A stretch of DNA of 15,412 nucleotides from the NCBI GenBank assembly GCA_043806645.1, contig JAZDGX010000042.1:1-15412 (forward strand). The letters are read 5' to 3'. The notes under the pieces were generated by a model. The model was not told the DNA's origin. It did no database searches and saw only the letters and a list, made by a program, of their open reading frames with translations. Made by a program: the position numbers and the translations under genes. This stretch comes from JAZDGX01 sp043806645 (GTDB lineage: Bacteria; Eisenbacteria; RBG-16-71-46; CAIMUX01; WJJG01). Of this stretch, positions 1 through 6,245 are shown in pieces. The stretch's first letter is position 1; every line of letters begins with the position of its first letter.

Positions 1-28
1 CCGCGGCCGGTCCCGGGCCGCGGGCTCT

Positions 29-48
29 CGCTCCGGCTTATCGGAGCG
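29..48 (-). terminator. Hairpin after the ATPase gene, possible operon end
   Basis: A perfect 7-bp inverted repeat (CGCTCCG / CGGAGCG) with a 6-nt loop lies about 35 nt downstream of the ATPase stop codon. No T-tract follows on the minus strand, so it is not a canonical intrinsic terminator. It could still mark the operon end or protect the 3' end. No start codon on the minus strand in positions 1-82 opens a sustained frame, so no next gene begins inside the window. Confidence 0.3.
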
Positions 49-82
49 CGCGCGGGGAGTCTTGAGCCGGCACTGTCCGGCG

Positions 83-1792
83 CTATTCGAGCTGTACCGC
101 CCGGGCGATCTCCTCGAGCGTGGTCCGCCCCTCCAGCACGCGCCGCAACCCTTCGCTGCGCAAGGTGGCCGCATCGTCGCGCCCCTGATGCCGGCGGAGC
201 TTCTCCATGGTGGGTTCGGAGAGCAGCAAGCGGCGCAGCTCGTCGTCGGCACTCAGCATCTCGTAGATGCCGATCCGGCCGCGATAGCCGGAATCGAAGC
301 AGGCGCTGCACCCTCTGCCCCGCCGCAGGCGCTGGCCGGTGCGTTCCGGAAGGCTCAGGGTCTGCATTTCGACGGGGCTCGGATAGTACTCCGCCGCGCA
401 TTCGGGGCAGAGGGTGCGCACGAGACGCTGGCTCAGGACGCCCGCCAGCGAAGAAGCGAGCAGATAAGCCTCGATGCCCATCTCGAGCAGGCGCGAGACG
501 GAGCTGGCCGCGTCGTTGGTGTGCATGGTCGTCAGCACGAGATGGCCGGTCAGCGCTGCCTGCACGGCGATCTCCGCCGTCTCGGCATCCCGGATTTCGC
601 CGACCATGACGACATCCGGATCCTGGCGCAGCACGTGGCGCAGGATGCGGGCGAAGGAGAGGCCGATGTCCTCGCGCACCTGATTCTGGTTGATGATCTC
701 GAATTGGTACTCGACCGGGTCCTCGATGGTCACGATGTTCTTCTCGATCGAATTGAGCTCCTTCAATCCGGCGTAAAGCGTGGTCGTCTTGCCGCTGCCG
801 GTCGGACCGGTGACGAGCACCAGCCCGTGGGGCCGGTGCAGGAGCGCGCGGAAGCCGCTCAGCGTGTCCGGCGCCAGACCCAGTTCTTCCAGCCGCAGGA
901 GTCCCGCTTCCTTGTCGAGCACGCGCAGGACGACCTTCTCGCCGAAGATCCCCGGCAGGGATGAAAAGCGCAGATCGACGGTGCGTCCCTGAGCGAGCAC
1001 CTGAATCCGTCCGTCCTGGGGCAGCCGGCGTTCGGCGATGTCGAGGCTCGCCATGATCTTCAGGCGCGAGATGATCGGCGCGTGCAACTCGATGCGCTGG
1101 CGCATGACCTCGTAGAGCATTCCGTCGATGCGGTAGCGCACGCGCAGGAACTGGCGCTCGGGCTCGATGTGAATGTCGCTCGCGCGCTCCTTGATCGCCT
1201 TCAGGATGACCTGATTGACCAGGTTGATGATCGGGCTGCGGCCGGCCATCGCCGAGATGTCCTCGAAACCCTCGGCCGGCTCGCTCGAGACGAGTTCGAC
1301 ATCCGCCTCCTCGAGCCCCGTCGCCAGGTCGGTGATGTCGACCTCGCCCTCGCCGTAGTTCTCGGCGATCATCTGGCGGAGGTCGTCGGGCGGCGTCACG
1401 ACCGGCCGGATCTCGCAGCCGGTCAGCTTGCGCACGATGTCGAGGACGAAGACCTTGTGGGGATCGGTGAGGGCAAGCACGAGGGTCTGGCGCACGCGGA
1501 ACAGGGGCAGCACCTGGTAAAGCTCCGCCTTCTCGCGGGGGAGGGTCGAGGCGATGTGCGGATCGACCAGCCCCTTGCGCAGGCGGACGAAGGGCAGGCC
1601 GGCCCGCTCGGCGAGCACGCCGACGACGTCCGCCTCGGTGACCAGCTTCATCTCGACCAAGATTTCGCCGAACCTCCGGCCGGTTTCCCGGTGGCGGGCG
1701 AGGGCCAGCTCCTTCTGTTCGGCGGTGATCAGACCCCGCTCGACGAAGAGGTCGCCCAGGTAACCCTTCTTGGCCGGAGCCCTGCGGATCAC
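83..1792 (-). CDS. GspE/PilB-family type II secretion / type IV pilus assembly ATPase
   Basis: This is a 569-aa hexameric motor ATPase of the GspE/PulE/PilB family, which powers pilin or pseudopilin assembly at the inner membrane. The core is intact: Walker A GPTGSGKT (329-336), Asp box TIEDPVE (355-361), Walker B region DPDVVMVGEIRD with catalytic Glu (E399), His box TTMHTNDA (421-428), and a zinc tetracysteine (C462, C465, C495, C498). Residues 11-63 form two 24-residue MshEN-like motifs separated by five residues, the fold that binds cyclic-di-GMP in MshE and some PilB proteins. The length fits PilB better than the shorter GspE. The start is GTG, overlapping the STAS stop codon as GTGA with a GGAGGAG ribosome site just upstream, so translation is probably coupled. 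No PilC, pilin or secretin gene is visible, so pilus versus secretion system cannot be decided. Family assignment is very secure. Confidence 0.95.
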   Translation of the reverse strand: MIRRAPAKKGYLGDLFVERGLITAEQKELALARHRETGRRFGEILVEMKLVTEADVVGVLAERAGLPFVRLRKGLVDPHIASTLPREKAELYQVLPLFRVRQTLVLALTDPHKVFVLDIVRKLTGCEIRPVVTPPDDLRQMIAENYGEGEVDITDLATGLEEADVELVSSEPAEGFEDISAMAGRSPIINLVNQVILKAIKERASDIHIEPERQFLRVRYRIDGMLYEVMRQRIELHAPIISRLKIMASLDIAERRLPQDGRIQVLAQGRTVDLRFSSLPGIFGEKVVLRVLDKEAGLLRLEELGLAPDTLSGFRALLHRPHGLVLVTGPTGSGKTTTLYAGLKELNSIEKNIVTIEDPVEYQFEIINQNQVREDIGLSFARILRHVLRQDPDVVMVGEIRDAETAEIAVQAALTGHLVLTTMHTNDAASSVSRLLEMGIEAYLLASSLAGVLSQRLVRTLCPECAAEYYPSPVEMQTLSLPERTGQRLRRGRGCSACFDSGYRGRIGIYEMLSADDELRRLLLSEPTMEKLRRHQGRDDAATLRSEGLRRVLEGRTTLEEIARAVQLE

Positions 1793-2124
1793 AGGAAGCT
1801 CCTCCCCGCGCTGGCCAGATTCTCGTGGATCGGGATCGTCTCATCCAATCCGCTGATGCCGAGCACCTCCCGGCACAAGGGATTGGGGTTGGCCAGCCGC
1901 AGCGAGCCCCCCTCCTCGCGCAGCCGGTCGGCGAGATCGAGCAGGTACTCCAGCCCGGAGCTGTCGAAGAAGGGGACGTGGCGGAGATCCAGAACGATCC
2001 GGCTCGCCCGTTCCGTGAGGATTTGCCGCACGGGTGCATCGATCGCCGGCAGGTTGTCGGCGACCAACGGGCCGTCGGGGGTGAGATAGTGGGCGACTCC
2101 CAGTTTTGAACTGCGCACTTGCAT
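1789..2124 (-). CDS. STAS-domain protein (anti-sigma-factor-antagonist type)
   Basis: This is a 111-aa single STAS domain. It shows the SpoIIAA/RsbV signature: a beta-strand RIVLDLRHV leading into FFDSSGLEYLLDL (about 42-63), where the serine of DSSG (S55 or S56) is the residue phosphorylated in anti-sigma antagonists. The C-terminal half (LRLANPNPLCREVLGISGLDETIPI) is typical of the fold. The start is ATG at 2124; its GAGGT ribosome site overlaps the TGA stop of the HD-GYP gene 10 nt upstream, and its own stop overlaps the ATPase GTG. In this family phosphorylation by a HATPase-type kinase releases or captures a partner. No RsbW/SpoIIAB-like kinase or PP2C phosphatase lies in the window, so the partner is unknown. 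The open frame continues upstream to 2532, but that part is antisense-like shadow of the HD-GYP gene. Confidence 0.88.
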   Translation of the reverse strand: MQVRSSKLGVAHYLTPDGPLVADNLPAIDAPVRQILTERASRIVLDLRHVPFFDSSGLEYLLDLADRLREEGGSLRLANPNPLCREVLGISGLDETIPIHENLASAGRSFL

Positions 2125-2134
2125 GAGAGCTACC

Positions 2135-3616
2135 TCAGGCCGCCTGCTCTTCGCCGGGCCACAACTCGATCGACGCTTGGTCGTCCGCGGCTGAGGCGAG
2201 AGCTCCCGCGGCGGCCAGCTCCTGGAAGATCGAGGCCAGGGCGGGATCGAACTGCGTGCCCGCGCCCTTGGCGATCTCCTCCATCGCGAATTCAGACGAA
2301 TGGGCGCGGCGGTAGGCGCGGGTCGAGGACATCGCATCGTACGCATCGGCCACGGCGATGATGCGGGCGAAGAGCGGAATAGACTCCCCGCGCAGGCCGT
2401 CGGGATAGCCCCGGCCGTCGAAACGCTCGTGATGGTGCCGGATCGCGGCCAGCGCGCCGTGCAGCTGCGGGATCGGCTCCAGCACGCGGCAGCCCCGTTC
2501 CGGGTGCATGCGCATGGCCTGGATCTCGTCACCGTCGAGTTGCCCGGGCTTGTTCAGGATTTCGTTCTTGATCGCGATCTTGCCGATGTCGTGCAGCAGC
2601 GCCGCCCACCCGAGCATCTGACTTTCCGCCGGGGAGAGTCCGAGCCGCGTCCCGACCAGGCGGGAGAGTCGCGTGACGCGCTCCGAGTGGCCGCGCGTGT
2701 ACTCGTCCTTGGCGTCGATCGCGGCGACGAGGCTGCGCACGACCTGGAAGAGCATGCCGCGCAGGTCGCGGTCGAGCTTGCGCGCGGTGGCCGCATTGCC
2801 GAGCTCTTCGGCCAGGCACTCGAGCAGGCGCAGCTCCCCGGTCTCGAAGGGCTCCTGGCCCTCGGAGCGCAGGATTCCCACATAGCCGGTAATCGCCGTC
2901 CCGGTGCGCACCGGCGCGGCCGTGTAGTGGATCACACCCAGGGGGCCGTGCAGCGTGCCCGGCAGGCGCGTGTGGGCGGGGGCCGCGCCATCGTCCGCGG
3001 GTTGGGCCATCTCCTGGCCGATCCGTTCCAAGGTCGCCGTGTTGGTGACCATCCAGCGCTGCCCCGGGTCGAGGCGGAGATTCGGGCCCGCGCTCCAGGC
3101 CGAGAAGCGCGGCTCGCTCTGCTGGAGCACCAGCAGGCGGTTCTCGAGCAGCTCGGCCGTCTCGTGCAGCAGCTGGCGGGCATTGACCGCATGGCCCCGC
3201 TCGGGCCGGAGAATGCGGGCGTAGCTGTAGAGCAGGTTGATCTCGTCGTACGACTGGGCCAGCTGATCGGTCATGCGGTCGAGATCGGCTTCCAGCCGGA
3301 AACGTTCGGCGATGTGTTCGCCCAGCGAGAGCAGCAAGCCTTGGAGCTCCGGCCGCTCGGCTTCGGCGACCAGCAGGCCGAGCTGTTCCCCGTGGCAGAG
3401 GAGCGGGACGGAGAGACGGGGCGCGTCGCGGGCGGGGCCGGATCGCCCGTCGGTGGGGCAGAGGACGGAGCCGTCCGCGTCGAGCACCACGAGGCGCGTC
3501 CCGAGCAGGGCGCTCAACTCTGCGAGCACCTCCGCGGCGTGCGTGTGAATGAAGGCCCGGAAGGGGGCCGGATCGCGTCCGGCCGCACCGGAGCACTGCG
3601 GCGCAGCAGCGTTCAT
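2135..3616 (-). CDS. HD-GYP domain c-di-GMP phosphodiesterase with GAF-type sensor region
   Basis: This 493-aa protein should hydrolyse cyclic-di-GMP. The C-terminal HD-GYP domain (about 288-468) has H310 in RGHSERV, the HD pair H342-D343 in LLHDIGKIAIK, HHHE at 394-397, the hallmark D-GRGYP at 400-405, and D424/D427 in AVADAYDAM. All metal-binding and signature positions are therefore present. The N-terminus (about 18-112) is a small sensor-like domain. It is followed by a heptad-like linker DRMTDQLAQSYDEINLLYSY, then a GAF-like region (about 146-290). No membrane segment is seen, so it is predicted cytoplasmic. Start ATG 3616 has ribosome site GGAGGG 4 nt upstream and overlaps the response-regulator stop as ATGA. 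It is probably under the same phosphorelay as its upstream neighbours. Phosphodiesterase activity is inferred from motifs; the GAF ligand is unknown. Confidence 0.93.
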   Translation of the reverse strand: MNAAAPQCSGAAGRDPAPFRAFIHTHAAEVLAELSALLGTRLVVLDADGSVLCPTDGRSGPARDAPRLSVPLLCHGEQLGLLVAEAERPELQGLLLSLGEHIAERFRLEADLDRMTDQLAQSYDEINLLYSYARILRPERGHAVNARQLLHETAELLENRLLVLQQSEPRFSAWSAGPNLRLDPGQRWMVTNTATLERIGQEMAQPADDGAAPAHTRLPGTLHGPLGVIHYTAAPVRTGTAITGYVGILRSEGQEPFETGELRLLECLAEELGNAATARKLDRDLRGMLFQVVRSLVAAIDAKDEYTRGHSERVTRLSRLVGTRLGLSPAESQMLGWAALLHDIGKIAIKNEILNKPGQLDGDEIQAMRMHPERGCRVLEPIPQLHGALAAIRHHHERFDGRGYPDGLRGESIPLFARIIAVADAYDAMSSTRAYRRAHSSEFAMEEIAKGAGTQFDPALASIFQELAAAGALASAADDQASIELWPGEEQAA

Positions 3617-4017
3617 GCCGCCCTCCGTTGGGTGTCGCTCTGCGCGACATCCAGGAGACGCTGGCGCACCAGCCGCAGAAGGTGCTTGGGGCCGACGGGC
3701 TTCTCGACCAGCACGAGGCCGGGGAAGTCATCGATCCACGCCCGCTGTTCCTGTTCGGGCCGCGAGGTGACGATCAGCGTGCAGGCGGGCAGGTGGGGGC
3801 CGCGGGCGGCCAGGCGCTCGCACAGCTGGCGCCCGTCCAGGCGGGGCATCTGAATATCGCAAATCAAGGCATCGAAGTGCTGCTCGGCCAACAGGGCCAG
3901 CGCCCATTCTCCATCCGGCGCGGTCGTGGCGACGAAGCCACTGCGCTCGAAGATGCGGGCGAGGATCCGCGCCACGCTCGAATCGTCGTCGACGATGAGA
4001 ACCCGTGCGCCTTGCAT
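3613..4017 (-). CDS. Single-domain response regulator (CheY-like receiver)
   Basis: This is a 134-aa stand-alone receiver domain with no output domain. It has the acidic cluster VDDD (10-12), phospho-acceptor D54 in ALICDIQMPRLDG, the Thr/Ser switch position in LIVTS (84-85), and conserved K106 in VEKPVGP. It should take phosphate from the adjacent kinase and act through protein contacts. The start at ATG 4017 is chosen because GGAGG sits 5 nt upstream and the receiver fold begins right there. The frame stays open to 4125, but that extension overlaps the kinase C-terminus and has no domain sense. It begins 25 nt after the kinase stop and overlaps the HD-GYP start as ATGA. The target is unknown; the HD-GYP protein or the ATPase are reasonable guesses from context. 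Confidence 0.93.
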   Translation of the reverse strand: MQGARVLIVDDDSSVARILARIFERSGFVATTAPDGEWALALLAEQHFDALICDIQMPRLDGRQLCERLAARGPHLPACTLIVTSRPEQEQRAWIDDFPGLVLVEKPVGPKHLLRLVRQRLLDVAQSDTQRRAA

Positions 4018-4042
4018 GTCGGCCTCCACCAGCGTTCCGGCC

Positions 4043-5941
4043 TCAAGCGGCCGCGACGTCCATGCGGTTTCCCACCCGGCGGCAGGGGAGCCACAAGCGG
4101 AAGTGGCTCCCCCGGCCGGGCTCACTGCTCAACGTGATCCGCCCTTCGTGGATCTCGGCGATCTCGCGCACCAGCGCCAGTCCCAATCCCGATCCGGTCT
4201 GCGCCTGCACCTCGGGCTGGGAGGAGCGGACGAAGCGCTCGAAGACGCGCTCCTGCTCCGTGGGGGGGATCCCGATCCCATTGTCTTCGATCTCGACACA
4301 GATTCCGTCCTCCTCGGATGCGGCCCGCACCGCGATATGACCACCCGCAGGGGTGTACTTGATCGCGTTGCTGAGAAGGTTCGTCAGCGCGACCGCCAGC
4401 AGGTCCTTGTCGCCGTGCAGGGCCGGCAGGTTTTCGGGCACGGAGACTTCGAGGGTCTGGCCGCGCGCGAGGGCCTGGGCGCGAAACGTCTCGGCCTGCT
4501 GGGCGATGAGCGCCGAGGGTTTGACGAATCCGAAATCGGCGGAGAGGTTGCCGAGCTGGATTCGGGAGAGCTGCATCAGATTCGAGATCAACCGTCCCAT
4601 CCGCATCGCCTCGTCGCTCAGCGTATTGAAGTAGGCCTGGCGCTCCTCGGCCGGCAGTTGGTCGTCCTCGGTCAGGGCTTCGATGAACGTGACGATGGTG
4701 TTCAGGGGCGCCTTGAGTTCGTGGGTGATCTGCGAGAGGAATTCGGCCTGGGCGCGTCGCGCGGCATGCTGGGCCGTGTCGTCACGCAGAATGTAGAGCG
4801 CCCCTCCCGCCTGCCCCTGCGGTCCCGCCAGCGGCAGCCGCGTGAGACCCAGACGCCGGCCCTCGCTGCCCAGGGTGGCCACCTCGGCCTGGCCGGCCGC
4901 GCGCGCCTGGGAGAAGGCCTCGCCCCAAGGGCCCTCGAGCGCGTCCAGATGGAACTCCACGCCTTCCTCGATCCGGCCGTCGAGCCATTTGGCCGCGGCC
5001 CGATTGTGAAGGACGATTCGCTCGGACGGATCGGCCAGCAGGATCCCGACGGGCAGGCGATCGAAGATGCGGGCGAGACGCTTCTTCTCATAATTGAGCA
5101 CGCGATTCTGAATCAGCAGCGTGTGCTTCTCTTCCTGCAGCGCGTTGACGCAGTGAACCGCCTGGTCGAGGGCGGGATTCGCATTGCCGTAGGAGGGCCC
5201 GGTCTGCCCCGGCGGATTCTCGCTCTCGAAGGCGCGGCTCAGCCGGTCGAGGAACTCGGCGGTCGGCCGCACGGCCCAGCGCACGATCGCCAGGGTGAGT
5301 CCGGCGAAGGCGAGGAGCAGGAGCGCGGCGGGCAGCAGGACGCGCCAGGTTTCCGGGTCGATGAGGCGCATGGGTTTCTCGGCCAGGCGGAGCACGGCCA
5401 TGCCCTGCGACCCCCGCGACCCGATCAGCGGGTGGAGGATGAGCTGTCCCCGCTCGGGGAAGATGCCGGCGAGCGCCGCTTCGGTGAGGGAGCGTGCCTG
5501 CGGGTCGGCGGCCGGCGGAAGAAAGACCCGCGCATTGAGCAGGGCGAGATCGGTGTGGGCGATGACGCGTCCGGAGCTGTCGATGATCGCCGCGGCCGAA
5601 ACGTCTCCATCGCGGATCGTGCATTCAAGAAGGCGGGCCAGACGGGCGGTCTCGGCCGGATCCGCTGCTTGGCCGGTGGTTCCGGCGATCAATTCGCTCT
5701 GGCCGGCCGCCTGGGCGATCAGCTCGGCTTGCGAACGCGCTCGCGCGATCCGGCGGGCCTGCGTCTCGCGGGCCGCGTCGCGTTGGAGCAACCAGGTCGT
5801 CCCGCCGGCCAGCGAGAGCAGGACGAGGGTCGCGACAAGCGCGGCGCGCACCGGGAAGTGCCGCGGCCAGAGTCCCCCCGCGCCGGTGCCCATCCTCCGG
5901 TCGCCGGGTGCCGGTGATGGTTGCCCTTTCCGAGACTGCAT
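4043..5941 (-). CDS. Membrane sensor histidine kinase (Cache-like, PAS, HisKA, HATPase_c)
   Basis: This is a 632-aa sensor kinase. TM1 is about 30-52 and TM2 about 201-221. Between them is a periplasmic domain of about 150 residues with a Cache-like strand pair AAIIDSSGRVIAHTD (about 116-130). A coiled coil (about 259-294) leads to a PAS domain (about 287-388, ILLADPSERIVLHNRAAAKWLDG). The HisKA H-box is HELKAPLN with phospho-acceptor H407. The ATPase domain has the N-box NLLSNAIKY (N525), G1 DNGIG (553-557), F-box VFERF, and G2 GSGLGLAL (583-590). The start is ATG 5941 because GGAGG lies 4 nt upstream and the next residues give a normal TM1. The frame stays open to 6322, but the extension crosses the upstream gene's 3' end. 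It lies first in a five-gene operon behind a sigma-54-like promoter. The signal sensed is unknown. Confidence 0.93.
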   Translation of the reverse strand: MQSRKGQPSPAPGDRRMGTGAGGLWPRHFPVRAALVATLVLLSLAGGTTWLLQRDAARETQARRIARARSQAELIAQAAGQSELIAGTTGQAADPAETARLARLLECTIRDGDVSAAAIIDSSGRVIAHTDLALLNARVFLPPAADPQARSLTEAALAGIFPERGQLILHPLIGSRGSQGMAVLRLAEKPMRLIDPETWRVLLPAALLLLAFAGLTLAIVRWAVRPTAEFLDRLSRAFESENPPGQTGPSYGNANPALDQAVHCVNALQEEKHTLLIQNRVLNYEKKRLARIFDRLPVGILLADPSERIVLHNRAAAKWLDGRIEEGVEFHLDALEGPWGEAFSQARAAGQAEVATLGSEGRRLGLTRLPLAGPQGQAGGALYILRDDTAQHAARRAQAEFLSQITHELKAPLNTIVTFIEALTEDDQLPAEERQAYFNTLSDEAMRMGRLISNLMQLSRIQLGNLSADFGFVKPSALIAQQAETFRAQALARGQTLEVSVPENLPALHGDKDLLAVALTNLLSNAIKYTPAGGHIAVRAASEEDGICVEIEDNGIGIPPTEQERVFERFVRSSQPEVQAQTGSGLGLALVREIAEIHEGRITLSSEPGRGSHFRLWLPCRRVGNRMDVAAA

Positions 5942-6245
5942 GCATCCTCCGCGACATCGAAATGCCCGCACGTACCGTAGCCGGGACTGCAAGTCCGGTG
6001 CCGGGGAGGATGCAGGGTTGGCGCTCTTCAGCCACGGGGAGGCAACCGCATGAGGGACGCATCGATCGAGCCGGCGCGTTTTCGCGCGCCGCGCCGCGAG
6101 TGCCGGAGAGACGGGTCGTGCAGGCCGAAACGCGAATGCACTCTGCACGGCGCACTGCAGGATGAAGCATGTCGGGCGGCGGCCCGGCGAGAGGGCGGCA
6201 TTCTCGATCGGCCCCGGTGAGTGTGTCGCGGGCGGGTGGCGTTCT
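5942..6245. other. 304-bp intergenic region between secreted-protein gene and kinase operon
   Basis: No convincing gene is seen. Besides the sigma-54-like element at 5988-6003, it contains a 7-bp inverted repeat CGGCGCG / CGCGCCG with a 6-nt loop (6072-6091). It also has a cluster of GTGC/GCAC half-sites (6137-6160), 135-160 bp upstream of the sigma-54-like element, roughly where enhancer-binding proteins usually bind. These sub-elements are weak by themselves. Frames open across the region have atypical composition and no ribosome sites of note. Confidence 0.5.
5988..6003 (-). promoter_or_regulatory. Sigma-54-like -24/-12 promoter for the kinase operon
   Basis: Read on the minus strand the element is CGGCACCGGACTTGCA. 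Against the sigma-54 consensus TGGCACG-N4-TTGC(A/T) it matches GGCAC at -24 and TTGCA at -12, with the exact GG-N10-GC spacing. Only the first T and the G after GGCAC differ. A start point about 12 nt downstream would give a leader of about 36 nt ending in the GGAGG ribosome site of the kinase, a natural geometry. No sigma-70-like alternative of equal quality was found in this gap. No sigma-54 enhancer-binding protein is encoded in the window. Confidence 0.5.

Noticed and set aside
3926..5917. Long plus-strand frame (663 codons) opposite the histidine kinase
   Set aside because: The kinase on the minus strand has every catalytic motif. The plus frame is Arg/Gly/Gln-rich with no domain and is a GC-bias shadow.
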